Positions 51,504 through 59,858 of a DNA stretch of 64,000 bases are shown here, in pieces. Source of the DNA: Paraburkholderia sp. BL9I2N2 (GTDB lineage: Bacteria; Pseudomonadota; Gammaproteobacteria; Burkholderiales; Burkholderiaceae); the NCBI RefSeq assembly GCF_004339745.1, contig NZ_SMGP01000001.1, forward strand, positions 3,162,001-3,226,000, given 5' to 3'. The notes under the pieces were generated by a model. It saw only the letters and a list, made by a program, of their open reading frames with translations. It searched no databases and was not told where the DNA came from. A program made the position numbers and the translations under genes. The first letter of the stretch is position 1. Every line of letters starts with the position of its first letter.

Positions 51504-52479
51504 AAGAATTCCTTTCGCCAACGGTAATAAGTTTCTCTATTTCTCCGCCTAAGGCTTTCAGCCTCGGCAAGAATGACGTTTCAATGACCTCGCGCGCGGT
51601 ATCGCACGCGTCATCAAAAAATGCGTTGTATTCGTCCCTGCGCGCCACCAGGTACAGAGAACGCTCGAGACCCAACTTTTCAACTACATGGATAGCGACG
51701 TTGCCTGCATGCGTCACCCCCTGAAGATGGCACATTGGGGACGTGATGGCCCATCCAATTCCTTCCGCAACCATCGAGGTCAACGCATCGGCGTTGTCCA
51801 GTTCAAGCCGGTTCGGAAGCCGCACTTCAATTCGTCGCAAATATCGCTCAATCTGCATCCCAACCTGTGAAGTGCGATTGAATCGAACAATGGGCAAGCT
51901 GTTGCCAAGCGCTCGTACATCCTCGACGGTTCGCACGGGTCTCCTCAGTGCCTTCGGCGTTATGACGAAGTAGCGCTCCGAAAAAAGTCGATACCGAACC
52001 ACGTCATTCGCATCCATTAACGGGTCGCTCGTGACAATCAGGTCGAGGTCACGCCGCAGAAGCGCTTCTCCCTGCTGGGGACTCAACCCGGTACGTATCG
52101 ACAGCTGCGAAACTTTTCCCAGCAAGTTCTTTGTAAATACTGAGCCGCAAGTAGACGCAAACGAATCGACCAGCCCGATACGCAAGTCCGGCTTGATGCC
52201 TCGTCCGGCTTCTACGACCTGCGCCTTCAGATTCGCAATCTCTTCGCTTAAAACGGCGCCGCGATTTCGAAGTGCGATGCCAAAGGGTGTTAGCGCCAGC
52301 GGCCTAGTCGTGCGGTTGACGAGGACGACGCCCAATTCTTCCTCGAGTTGCCGAATGATTTGCGACACACCTGATTGAGAAATACCCAGCCTGGCTGCCG
52401 CCGACGACATGCTTCCCTCTTCGGCGACGGCGACAAAGACCTGTACTGCATGCATATCGATGGGTTTGATTGGCGACAT
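51496..52479 (-). CDS. LysR-family transcriptional regulator
   Basis: The 327-residue regulator has its N-terminal helix-turn-helix in AVQVFVAVAEEGSMSSAAARLGISQSGVSQIIRQLEEELGVVLVNRTTRPLALTPFG, followed by the LysR effector-binding domain. It lies between, and on the same strand as, the MFS transporter and the aspartase genes, an unusual placement for a LysR gene because divergent is the norm. A perfect T-N11-A type dyad sits 96 bp upstream of the MFS start (54040-54060) and is the best candidate binding site. AGGA precedes ATG 52479. Confidence 0.92.
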   Translation of the reverse strand: MSPIKPIDMHAVQVFVAVAEEGSMSSAAARLGISQSGVSQIIRQLEEELGVVLVNRTTRPLALTPFGIALRNRGAVLSEEIANLKAQVVEAGRGIKPDLRIGLVDSFASTCGSVFTKNLLGKVSQLSIRTGLSPQQGEALLRRDLDLIVTSDPLMDANDVVRYRLFSERYFVITPKALRRPVRTVEDVRALGNSLPIVRFNRTSQVGMQIERYLRRIEVRLPNRLELDNADALTSMVAEGIGWAITSPMCHLQGVTHAGNVAIHVVEKLGLERSLYLVARRDEYNAFFDDACDTAREVIETSFLPRLKALGGEIEKLITVGERNSYE

Positions 52480-52546
52480 GGCGCGTCCTGATAAGAGCGT
52501 ACTGGCCTGTGTTCCCGCGTCCGGACCGCCAATTCTCTATGGGCAA

Positions 52547-53944
52547 TCAGAACCGTGTTTTGCTGCGTCTCAACGCTGAGGTAGCGATGGATACGTCATG
52601 TCGCTCCTCAGCCATTGGTTGGTCTTCGCCCGCAACGTCGGACTTTACGTCCGAGAGGTTTTCCCCACCCGTCTCCGGAGCCAGCACATGGCAGAAGACT
52701 CCGCCGACAAGCAGCACCGCAACACAGACACCTAACGCAGCGTGAATGCCAACATGCTGAACTGCGAGCGGCAGCAGGAATGTGCTGATGGCCGAACCGA
52801 AACGGCTTGAGGCGACGGCCAAGCCGACGCCGGATGCTCGAAGGTGGGTCGGGAAGAGTTCGGGCGGATAGACGAATTCGAGGTTTGCCGCGGCTGACAG
52901 AATGCATGCGAAGAGCCCGAACGCCAGCATCGTGCCGATGGGTCCAAAGCTGGCGTAGGCGAGCACAGCCAAGGCAAGCGCCGCAAAGTAGAAGGTCCCG
53001 ATGAGGAACATGCGACGGGAGAGCTTATCGATAAGCAGCAGGCCAATCACTGCGCCGGCAAAGAGCAGGATGTTGTAGACGAGGCCGCCCACGAACTTGT
53101 CTTTTACTTGCAGCGCCTCAAGAACCTTCGGTGAAAAGGTGCCCAACGCAAAGTAAGGAATGACTTGGCACGTGTAGAAGACGCAGCCAACGATAGTGTT
53201 CTTGCGCCAACGCGGTGAGAAGAGTTCCGACCAGGCGCCGCGCGATTGTTGAGGCGCCATGGTCTGCTTCGAAAGCATGACTTCTGGACCGAACTTGCGA
53301 TGGATGATGGCAAGCGCTTCATCGCCGCGGCCACGCTTCATCAGCCACATCGGCGATTCGGGCACGATCAGCCGGAACGGAAGAATCAGCAGGGCCGGAA
53401 CTCCGCTTGCCGCCAGCATGAGGCGCCATGCGTCAGGGCCGATATCCCGCATCGCGAAGCCGGCCAGGTAGGCACCGACGTACCCGGCGGCCCACGCCGC
53501 CGCGAGCACGCTAAGCAGACGCCCACGATAGCGACGAGGCGAATATTCCGTCACAAGGGATTTGCTTACCACGTAGTCGGCGCCGAGAATGAACCCGAGC
53601 ACGAGGCGCAAGACCAGCAGCTGCTCGGGCGACGTCACGAAATACTGGGCAGCGGAGACCACCGCGAAGAGCAGCATGTCGAACGCAAAAATCGTCCGAC
53701 GGCCGTATTTGTCCGCAATCGGGCCCGCCAGCATGCTGCCAAAGAAGAGCCCTGCAAGCGACGCCGCCCCAAGCAGTCCCATCCATAGGGCATCGAGATG
53801 AAGCGGACCGGCAGCCATGCTGACGGCAATTCCGATAATTCCCAAGACGAAACCATCACTGAATTGCCCGCCCGTTCCGCTGAAGGCAACTCCCACGTGG
53901 AAGGGGCGAAGCGGCAAGTCCTCCAGCAATATGTGTTTGTTCAC
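52547..53944 (-). CDS. MFS transporter, sugar-porter/metabolite:H+ symporter type
   Basis: The 465-residue, 12-helix inner-membrane transporter has cytoplasmic loop motif GPIADKYGRRTIFAFD, then LRLVLGFILGADYVVSKSLVTEYSPRRYRGRLLS (the sugar-porter-type PxxxRG motif) and PESPMWLMKRGRGDEAL (PESPRWL motif). The second-half loop is IDKLSRRMFL and a later PPELFPTHLRASGVG follows. This branch imports organic acids, sugars or aromatic acids. As first gene of the cluster with LysR and aspartase it likely imports the amino acid or acid that they process. Substrate is unknown. Confidence 0.9.
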   Translation of the reverse strand: MNKHILLEDLPLRPFHVGVAFSGTGGQFSDGFVLGIIGIAVSMAAGPLHLDALWMGLLGAASLAGLFFGSMLAGPIADKYGRRTIFAFDMLLFAVVSAAQYFVTSPEQLLVLRLVLGFILGADYVVSKSLVTEYSPRRYRGRLLSVLAAAWAAGYVGAYLAGFAMRDIGPDAWRLMLAASGVPALLILPFRLIVPESPMWLMKRGRGDEALAIIHRKFGPEVMLSKQTMAPQQSRGAWSELFSPRWRKNTIVGCVFYTCQVIPYFALGTFSPKVLEALQVKDKFVGGLVYNILLFAGAVIGLLLIDKLSRRMFLIGTFYFAALALAVLAYASFGPIGTMLAFGLFACILSAAANLEFVYPPELFPTHLRASGVGLAVASSRFGSAISTFLLPLAVQHVGIHAALGVCVAVLLVGGVFCHVLAPETGGENLSDVKSDVAGEDQPMAEERHDVSIATSALRRSKTRF

Positions 53945-54565
53945 AATCGTCTCCTGTCTCTCGTTCTGGTGCTCAAGTGAAGAGCACCTTGGAAACCAGT
54001 TTATGGTGACGAATTCAGAAAAACAGCATGTTACGACCTAGTATCACTAATTCTAATACTGCCCCGCAGCGGCGTTGAATTTGGGCTAACCCGAAGAAGC
54101 GGCCCCAAAAAAACGGCTTTCGCGGACGACAAAAGGCGGCCGGAGAACCGCCCCGCCCTGGATACGCGACACGACTCCACTATCCTTCGCAGCCCTCGAC
54201 GCAATACTTGAAGCGTAGGTTGCTAAAGGAGCATGACAATCTTCCCGTAGTTATCCTTAGCGAGTCGCATCGATCGGATGTTTGAGAGCAAAGAGGATGC
54301 GCAGGTCGTCCCGCCTGATTCTGCGTGGCGTCGGCGGCGGCCGTCCCTTGTGCGAGAAAGGCGCCGTAGACTGCAAGCAGTAGCAGCCAGCACACGAATG
54401 ATTATCAAGGATGTCATATAGACGGCATTCAACTATCGCATCTTGCGGTCAACATAGACGCGCCCTACTCTGAATCCGGCTGAACATAAAGCTTCGGGTC
54501 GGCCGCAATTCTGCAATGTCATCTGGAGCACCCTCCCATCCTTCGCAGTTCGTAATGGAGCAAAT
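53945..54565. other. Intergenic region upstream of the MFS gene
   Basis: It contains the LysR-type dyad and an AT-rich promoter-like stretch (54000-54060). A GGCGG/CCGCC hairpin lies near 54137-54154. Short frames around 54180-54430 look like broken signal-peptide sequence and are not called. Nothing else is supported. Confidence 0.4.
54040..54060. promoter_or_regulatory. Candidate LysR-type binding dyad
   Basis: AGTAT-N11-ATACT is a perfect 5+5 bp inverted repeat of the T-N11-A class, 96-116 bp upstream of the MFS start codon. Confidence 0.5.
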
Positions 54566-55264
54566 ATGGACGACAAGATGATTGCAGCGATTGTGACTCG
54601 GAAGTGGCCACTCGCCCAGGGTTATCACGCAGTCGAATTGCAGATAAAGCACCGGCTGGAACTACCGTCGTTCGAAGACGGAGCGATAGTCGACCTCGCT
54701 CGAGGCAATGGAAGCCGAGCCGTGCGGTCGTACCCGCTATGGCACGCTCCCTCACGACGTGACGCGTTTTTACTGGGAATCCGGCAAGAGGACGATAGCG
54801 AGACGGCACGAGCAAGTTCAGAATTCTCGTGGAACCGAGGAGACGAAATTTACGTAGGCGTTCCGCGAGACACTGCCGTTGTCATAGACCAAAGCGCGCG
54901 CTACATCCTGTTCTCAGCTGGCGTTGGAGTCAAAGCTATCGCAGGTGTGGCAAGGCATATCGCATCAGTGGCGGGATGCTGCCTGGAAATTCACAATTTC
55001 GCTAGAACACCCGAGCGAGCTGTCTTCCGGACGGATCTGGACGAACTTCGCGACCATGCTCAGGTTAACCACCGAATCGGTCTAAGCGAGGCGCAGATTG
55101 CGAACGCTACGGCTCACGCATTGAGCCCCACCCACGCGAACTCACATGTAATCTGCAGCGGACCACCGGCGTTCATGAAGCTTATCGAATGCCAGGCGCT
55201 TCAGTGGGTCTACCCCTCGAACATGCATAAAATTGTGCTTGGCGACAGAGTATTCGGAAAGTGA
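54566..55264 (+). CDS. Truncated or divergent FAD/NAD(P)-type oxidoreductase (VanB-like, no 2Fe-2S domain)
   Basis: The 232-residue protein resembles the flavin- and NAD-binding part of vanillate demethylase/phthalate dioxygenase reductases. RSYPLWHAPSRRDAFLLGIRQ stands where RxYSL binds FMN. ARYILFSAGVGVKAIAGVARHIA stands where AGGIGITP is usual, and HVICSGPPAFMKLI corresponds to the CGP motif. The plant-ferredoxin-type C-terminal 2Fe-2S domain (about 85 residues) is missing and several core glycines differ. It may be a stand-alone flavoreductase or a degraded copy. GGAG lies 5 nt before ATG 54566. No oxygenase gene is adjacent. Confidence 0.6.
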   Translation: MDDKMIAAIVTRKWPLAQGYHAVELQIKHRLELPSFEDGAIVDLARGNGSRAVRSYPLWHAPSRRDAFLLGIRQEDDSETARASSEFSWNRGDEIYVGVPRDTAVVIDQSARYILFSAGVGVKAIAGVARHIASVAGCCLEIHNFARTPERAVFRTDLDELRDHAQVNHRIGLSEAQIANATAHALSPTHANSHVICSGPPAFMKLIECQALQWVYPSNMHKIVLGDRVFGK

Positions 55265-55325
55265 TATTGCGGCGCGATCGCTTCCACGATACGAGCTCTA
55301 TCACTGAGCCCGCCACAACGATGCA

Positions 55326-55625
55326 TCAGTCATCGTCATCGTCATGGTGGTGCTTGTACCAACCACGATGCCGGCCATTGTCATGCCAACGCCGCTCCTC
55401 CCGGTATTCGTCCTGATATCCGTAGCCATAGGCCGGTACTGGCGCGTAGACGACGGGCGGCGATTGGTAGACGACCGGAGGCGGTTGATAGACGACGGGA
55501 GGCGGTGCCGCGTAGACTGGGCCGGGCACGCCAAGAAAGACGCCGATGTCCGCGTGAGCCAGTGCCGAGCTGGATGCACATCCCAGGGAAACTCCCAGCG
55601 CGGTTAAAACCAATACGCGTTTCAT
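55326..55625 (-). CDS. Secreted PXPV-repeat-type protein (99 aa)
   Basis: A signal peptide (MKRVLVLTALGVSLGCASSSALA, mature HADIGVFLG) is followed by PPPVVYQ-type repeats (PPPVVYQPPPVVYQSPPVVY), a Tyr/Gly stretch and a His/Asp-rich tail ending HHHDDDDD. PXPV-repeat proteins are common, uncharacterised exported proteins in Burkholderiales. The His/Asp tail could bind metal, which would suit the neighbouring cobalt/nickel efflux operon; that link is only inference. GGAAAAG precedes the ATG. Confidence 0.85.
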   Translation of the reverse strand: MKRVLVLTALGVSLGCASSSALAHADIGVFLGVPGPVYAAPPPVVYQPPPVVYQSPPVVYAPVPAYGYGYQDEYREERRWHDNGRHRGWYKHHHDDDDD

Positions 55626-55930
55626 GGTGCTTTTCCATTCAGATTATGCGGACCGCCTGAAAGGGTCCGGCACAACATCGTAGACGGCGCGGAAAGTGCT
55701 CGGTGAAACCGAGTAGTCTCTCCGGTAACCGTTTGTAATACGCGGTATGGCTCACTGGCGGGGCCGTGCCAAATTTCTGACCGGTCCGGCGCTATCGCGA
55801 GGCGGCGACGTTCTTCGTTTGCGGATTGTCGTCGCGGCGAGCACGCCAAGAATGATGGGAATGGGCTTGCGATATCGCAGTAAGAAAACACCCAACGGAC
55901 AAGCTGGTCTTACCCTCGAAAGAGCATGGG
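55626..55930. other. Intergenic region between dmeF and the PXPV gene
   Basis: No gene is seen. A CTCGGT-GAA-ACCGAG hairpin at 55699-55713 is the only clear structure, and it has no T-run. This stretch should contain the PXPV gene promoter. Confidence 0.35.
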
Positions 55931-57202
55931 TCAGGCCGCCGCCTGTGATGGTCGCACTTCAACGGTGACATGCGACAGCCCCTTGAAGCGCTCGAGTACT
56001 GCATGATAGAAACGCGAGTCTCGCTGGGGTTCACCTGTTGCCACCGACACCACCGCACTCATGTGACCTGGACCCACGCGCCATACGTGCAGGTCGACGA
56101 CCTTGTCGCCACGGTCCTCAATAGCATGACGCACGTTCTCTGCCATACGTCGATCGGAGTTCATGTCGAGCAGGATTGCGCCCGTGTCTCGCATCAAGCC
56201 GTATGACCAGTTTGCAATCACCAGCGCACCAATCACGCCCGCCAGGGGGTCCATCCACAACCAGCCGAACGCGCGCGCCAGCACCAGACCGATGATGGCC
56301 AGCACCGAGACCGCCGCATCAGCCATGACATGAATGTAGGCTGACCGGATGTTGTGATCACGGGTCGCAGCCTCATGCGCGTCGTGGCCGTGCTCATGCT
56401 CTTCGAACTCGACTTCGTGTTTGCCATCCGGCATTCGCACGATGGCCTTGAAAGCATGCGGCTCGGGAATGTCTTGCTTCGATTCCAGATAGCCGCCACG
56501 ATCCGCCAGCGCGAATACCTGTTGCGTCCCATCGGGCCGTACCGTCGTAACGGACACCGCTGAAGCGTCCAGTCGTGAACCCTCCGTCGCCGGTGTAATG
56601 CGGAAAACGGGTGGCACCCCATCTTCGAAGATGGAAACGGCAAACACACCGGACGGCGCAAAAATCTTTCGCACCTCGTTTTCATGAGCATGGTCGTCGT
56701 GACCATGCTCATGGCCATGACCATGACTATGGCCGTGGTCACCGCCGCTCAGCAGCCACACGCTTGCCAGGTTGACCAGCAGGCCGACCACCGCGATAGG
56801 AATCGCTTCGCCGAAGTGAATGGGTACCGGCGACAGAAAACGCGACATCGCCTCGTAGCCAATCAGCACTGCAATCATCGCAAGCACGATGGCGCTCGTG
56901 AACCCCGCAAGGTCACCGAGCTTGCCGGTACCGAACACGAAGCGGGAGTCGGTGGCGTGCTTGCGCGCGTAGGTGTACGCCAGCGCTGCAATCAGCATTG
57001 CTCCAGCATGCGTCGACATATGCAGGCCGTCGGCGACAAGCGCAAGCGAGCCGAACATACTGCCGCCAACGATTTCAACGAGCATCATCGCGCTGCACAG
57101 CGCAATCACAGCCCATGTCTTCCGCTCGTTCTTTTCATGACCGGCACCCAGAAAGATATGGTCATGTCCTGCGCCGAATGCGGCGTCTTTGAAATCATTC
57201 AT
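55931..57202 (-). CDS. dmeF: Cation diffusion facilitator, DmeF-type Co/Ni exporter
   Basis: The 423-residue inner-membrane CDF transporter exchanges divalent metal for protons. Six transmembrane helices are split by a long cytoplasmic His-rich loop (HGHSHGHGHEHGHDDHAHEN) plus a soluble insert of about 80 residues. The CDF metal-site motifs are ALVADGLHMSTHAGAML (HxxxD type, helix 2) and SAYIHVMADAAVSVLA (helix 5). The cytoplasmic C-terminal domain begins near DLHVWRVGPGHMSAVVSV. The insert and HMSTH motif are characteristic of DmeF, the cobalt/nickel branch. The start ATG 57202 is 8 bp after the regulator stop, so dmeR-dmeF form one operon. Confidence 0.93.
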   Translation of the reverse strand: MNDFKDAAFGAGHDHIFLGAGHEKNERKTWAVIALCSAMMLVEIVGGSMFGSLALVADGLHMSTHAGAMLIAALAYTYARKHATDSRFVFGTGKLGDLAGFTSAIVLAMIAVLIGYEAMSRFLSPVPIHFGEAIPIAVVGLLVNLASVWLLSGGDHGHSHGHGHEHGHDDHAHENEVRKIFAPSGVFAVSIFEDGVPPVFRITPATEGSRLDASAVSVTTVRPDGTQQVFALADRGGYLESKQDIPEPHAFKAIVRMPDGKHEVEFEEHEHGHDAHEAATRDHNIRSAYIHVMADAAVSVLAIIGLVLARAFGWLWMDPLAGVIGALVIANWSYGLMRDTGAILLDMNSDRRMAENVRHAIEDRGDKVVDLHVWRVGPGHMSAVVSVATGEPQRDSRFYHAVLERFKGLSHVTVEVRPSQAAA

Positions 57203-57210
57203 TTCGAAAC

Positions 57211-57486
57211 CTACTTGAAATAGCTGTGAACAACCTCGATGAGCTGTTCGGTCGCACTGCCGGCCGGCTCTTCGCCGTCGTTCGCATCGACAAGGTGATT
57301 CCTGATGTGGTCCTCCAGCACCACGGCAAGCAGGCCGTTCATCGCTCCACGACAACTCGTAATCCGCTGCAGGACATCCGAACAACCATGCTCTTCCTCA
57401 AGCGCCCGTTCGATGGCCTCAACCTGCCCCTTGATACGGCGAACCCTGTTAAGAAGTCTTTGCTTTTCTTGAACCGTATGACTCAT
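57211..57486 (-). CDS. dmeR: Nickel/cobalt-responsive repressor, RcnR/CsoR family (DmeR-like)
   Basis: The 91-residue all-helical repressor starts MSHTVQEKQRLLNRVRRIKGQVEAIERAL and contains RGAMNGLLAVVLEDHIRNHLV. His3, Cys35, His60 and His64 are all present, the exact metal-ligand set of E. coli RcnR (FrmR-type formaldehyde sensors lack His64). It should release DNA when Ni(II) or Co(II) binds and so derepress dmeF. A GC-tract palindrome just upstream (57499-57515) is the probable operator. GGAGAG precedes the ATG. Confidence 0.93.
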   Translation of the reverse strand: MSHTVQEKQRLLNRVRRIKGQVEAIERALEEEHGCSDVLQRITSCRGAMNGLLAVVLEDHIRNHLVDANDGEEPAGSATEQLIEVVHSYFK

Positions 57487-57498
57487 CGTGCTCTCCAG

Positions 57499-57515
57499 AT
57501 ACCCCCATGGGGTAT
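57499..57515. promoter_or_regulatory. DmeR/RcnR-type operator and promoter of dmeRF
   Basis: ATACCCC-CAT-GGGGTAT is a perfect 7+7 bp dyad with C/G tracts, as expected for RcnR/DmeR binding. It lies 13 bp upstream of dmeR and overlaps an AATAATATA -10-like element. A related G-tract repeat (GGGGATAGGGGTA) follows at about 57540-57552. Confidence 0.7.
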
Positions 57516-57696
57516 ATTATTGTTTGGAGTCTACCATAGGGGATAGGGGTATTGTTTCGTTCGTGGCAGCCGGGTGCCGCAGGCGTCTCGCCAAGGGCAC
57601 TGCTCGTGGTCGCAGCCTGCGGTAAAAGCCTATTTGATCTTCTATTGGCGTGCGACAGCGTAAGCAGCAGCGGCGACTGCTGCTGTAAAAGGCGGC

Positions 57697-59073
57697 TCAA
57701 AAAACGAACAGTCTCAGCGCGAGGCCGATTACACCGCATGTCAGCACGACCGGTATTACCCCGACCTTGAACCGGAACAGCGCGATACCGGCAGCCACAC
57801 CTATAAGCAGCGAGGACCATTCGAATCCACCATGCATGCCATGCGGCCACAACACGTGAAGGGCGAAGAACACGGCAAGGTTCACGATGACGCCAACCAC
57901 AGCGGAAGTGATGGCTGTCAACGGCGCAGTAAATTTCAGATTACCGTGGGTCGTTTCGATGAAGGGACCGCCGAGCAGAATGAACAGGAAAGACGGCAGG
58001 AACGTAAAGAACGTTACGACGATGGACGCGACGACAGCAGAGGCCATTATTGCGTCCGGTCCGAACACTGCCTTGCTCCAGCCGCCAACGAAACCAACGA
58101 AGGAAACCACCATGATGAGCGGTCCGGGCGTGGTCTCGCCGAGCGCCAGGCCATCTATCATCTGCAGTCCGGTCAACCAGTGGTAGTTATCGACTGCACC
58201 CTGGTAGACATACGGCAACACCGCGTACGCGCCCCCGAAGGTCAGCAGGGCGGCCTTCGTGAAGAACCAGGCCATTTGCGTGAGTGTTCCCGTCCAGCCG
58301 TACACAAGCGAAAGTACCGCGATGGCCGCGAGCCATATAAGCATGAAGGCAGCAAGCACGACAGTGAATCGCTTCCATGTGAAGAGCGCGTGCCGGGGAG
58401 TGGGTGTGTCGTCGTCAAGCAGTGCGGGACCGAACGCCTTGTCACCGCCCTTGTGCCCTCCACCAACAACGAATCTGGATGGAGCGTACTTGCCTCCAAA
58501 GTGACCGACGATCCCGGCGACCAGGACGATGAGAGGAAACGGGACGTTTGCAACGAAGATAGCGACGAACGCGGCCGCCGCAATCGACCACAGCCACGCA
58601 TTCTTCAGTGCGCGAGAGCCGATCCTGTACGCGGCGAAGACGACAATCGCCGTGACCGCCGGCTTGATGCCGTAAAGCACGCCTGCCACAGCCGGAACAC
58701 TGCCGAAAGCCATGTAGACCCAGGATAGTCCGATCAGGATGAAAAGCGACGGCAGGACGAAGAGGCCTCCTGCAATCACGCCACCCCACGTGCGATGCAT
58801 CAGCCAACCGATGTAGGTGGCGAGCTGCTGCGCCTCTGGTCCGGGAAGTACCATGCAATAGTTCAATGCATGCAGGAATCGCTTCTCGGAAATCCAGCGT
58901 TTTCGTTCGACCAGGTCCTGGTGCATGATGGCAATCTGCCCGGCCGGACCTCCGAAGCTGATAAAGCCTAGCTTGAGCCAGTACCAAAGCGCCTGGCCAA
59001 TGGTGACCGACTCGACCGCCTGAATGCGCTGATTGCTCATTTCGTTGTCCGGCACCGGTTGACTTTGTTGCAC
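57697..59073 (-). CDS. chrA: Chromate transporter ChrA (long, bidomain type)
   Basis: The 458-residue CHR-superfamily inner-membrane protein exports chromate driven by proton motive force. Two homologous halves are visible: GFISFGGPAGQIAIMHQDLVERKRWISEKRFLHALNYCMVLPGPEAQQLATYIGWL in the first and ALLTFGGAYAVLPYVYQGAVDNYHWLTGLQMIDGLALGETTPGPLIMVVSFVGF in the second. Each has the F-GG and LPGPEA/TTPGP signatures. The start GTG 59073 has GGAG 6 nt upstream; ATG 59040 is an alternative. No chrB regulator is adjacent. A perfect AGCAGCAG/CTGCTGCT hairpin (57663-57684) follows the stop and may help termination. Confidence 0.94.
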   Translation of the reverse strand: MQQSQPVPDNEMSNQRIQAVESVTIGQALWYWLKLGFISFGGPAGQIAIMHQDLVERKRWISEKRFLHALNYCMVLPGPEAQQLATYIGWLMHRTWGGVIAGGLFVLPSLFILIGLSWVYMAFGSVPAVAGVLYGIKPAVTAIVVFAAYRIGSRALKNAWLWSIAAAAFVAIFVANVPFPLIVLVAGIVGHFGGKYAPSRFVVGGGHKGGDKAFGPALLDDDTPTPRHALFTWKRFTVVLAAFMLIWLAAIAVLSLVYGWTGTLTQMAWFFTKAALLTFGGAYAVLPYVYQGAVDNYHWLTGLQMIDGLALGETTPGPLIMVVSFVGFVGGWSKAVFGPDAIMASAVVASIVVTFFTFLPSFLFILLGGPFIETTHGNLKFTAPLTAITSAVVGVIVNLAVFFALHVLWPHGMHGGFEWSSLLIGVAAGIALFRFKVGVIPVVLTCGVIGLALRLFVF

Positions 59074-59549
59074 TTGAAACTCCGAATGCTTCAGCTTGCG
59101 ATTGAATGTTCAGCGGTGAGCCGATACCTCGGCGGCGTTACCCCAGAGCGGTGGTCCAAATCGCGCAAGCGGTGCGGCTACGACGCCGGGTTTCCCATAG
59201 CGATTGGCAACGGATACTGAACGGAGAAAACTACTACGGAATCGTTCAGAAGTCCGTCCACCTCCGTCGCGTGGCGGCGCTCTTTTCCACCGCAGCGAAA
59301 TGCGCGAGCAGCGAGTCAAGCATTTGGCTCATTTCGTGCAGCAGTTCGTCCTCGCTCAGCCCGCGCTGTATGGCGCCAGTCATCACCGCCTCAAATCCCG
59401 CCTTGGGACGCACGTCGTGACGATAGACGTCGAGACACACCGCGCCTACTTTCCACTCAAAAACTTTGGCGGGCAGGCGATGCTGCGAATCTTACAGCCG
59501 AGGCTTTAGAAAGGCTCACGCGGCGCGTGCGGCCCTGACGACCTTGCAC
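59074..59549. other. Intergenic stretch upstream of chrA
   Basis: It holds one plausible small minus-strand frame (59246-59440). No terminator, repeat or clear promoter was found. Confidence 0.35.
59246..59440 (-). CDS. Small hypothetical protein (64 aa)
   Basis: GTG 59440 opens a frame whose product (MCLDVYRHDVRPKAGFEAVM, then GLSEDELLHEMSQMLDSLLAHFAAVEK) looks helical and protein-like. The ribosome-binding site is weak. It lies between acylphosphatase and chrA on the same strand. No family is recognised, and it could be the 3' part of a longer degraded gene because the frame is open a little further upstream. Confidence 0.4.
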   Translation of the reverse strand: MCLDVYRHDVRPKAGFEAVMTGAIQRGLSEDELLHEMSQMLDSLLAHFAAVEKSAATRRRWTDF

Positions 59550-59858
59550 CTACAACGTGGGCAGCCGCTCGAAGTTGTCAAAGCGGGCAAACGGTGGCGG
59601 AATTTCGGTTACCTCGAGCTCATCGACGAGCGCTGCCGACATGCCCTCACCGAGCCAGGCGCACATGACCGCCAACTGCTCCGGTGAACCCTGCAGCATC
59701 ACCTCCACCGAGCCGTCCATACGGTTGCGGACCCAGCCGGTGACGCCCAGTTGTCTCGACCGTCGTACACAGGCCTCCCGATAACCCACGCCCTGCACCT
59801 GGCCACGGACCCGAACCAATCGGGTCTCCAGGAGCTCATCTTTATCTTCAGATTCCAT
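59550..59858 (-). CDS. acyP: Acylphosphatase
   Basis: This small enzyme hydrolyses acyl phosphates. The 102-residue protein carries both family signatures: GQVQGVGYREACVRRSRQLG with catalytic Arg27, and GWVRNRMDGSVEVMLQG with catalytic Asn45. The typical length is 90-100. The extra acidic N-terminal residues (MESEDKDELLETR) are common. ATG 59858 is chosen over upstream in-frame starts because the latter add only low-complexity sequence. Confidence 0.93.
   Translation of the reverse strand: MESEDKDELLETRLVRVRGQVQGVGYREACVRRSRQLGVTGWVRNRMDGSVEVMLQGSPEQLAVMCAWLGEGMSAALVDELEVTEIPPPFARFDNFERLPTL

Noticed and set aside
54180..54432. Minus-strand frames beginning like signal peptides (MCWLLLLAVYGAFLAQG and MTSLIIIRVLAATACS)
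   Set aside because: The two plausible pieces are in different frames, no ribosome-binding site precedes them and the downstream sequence is not protein-like. At most a decayed remnant.
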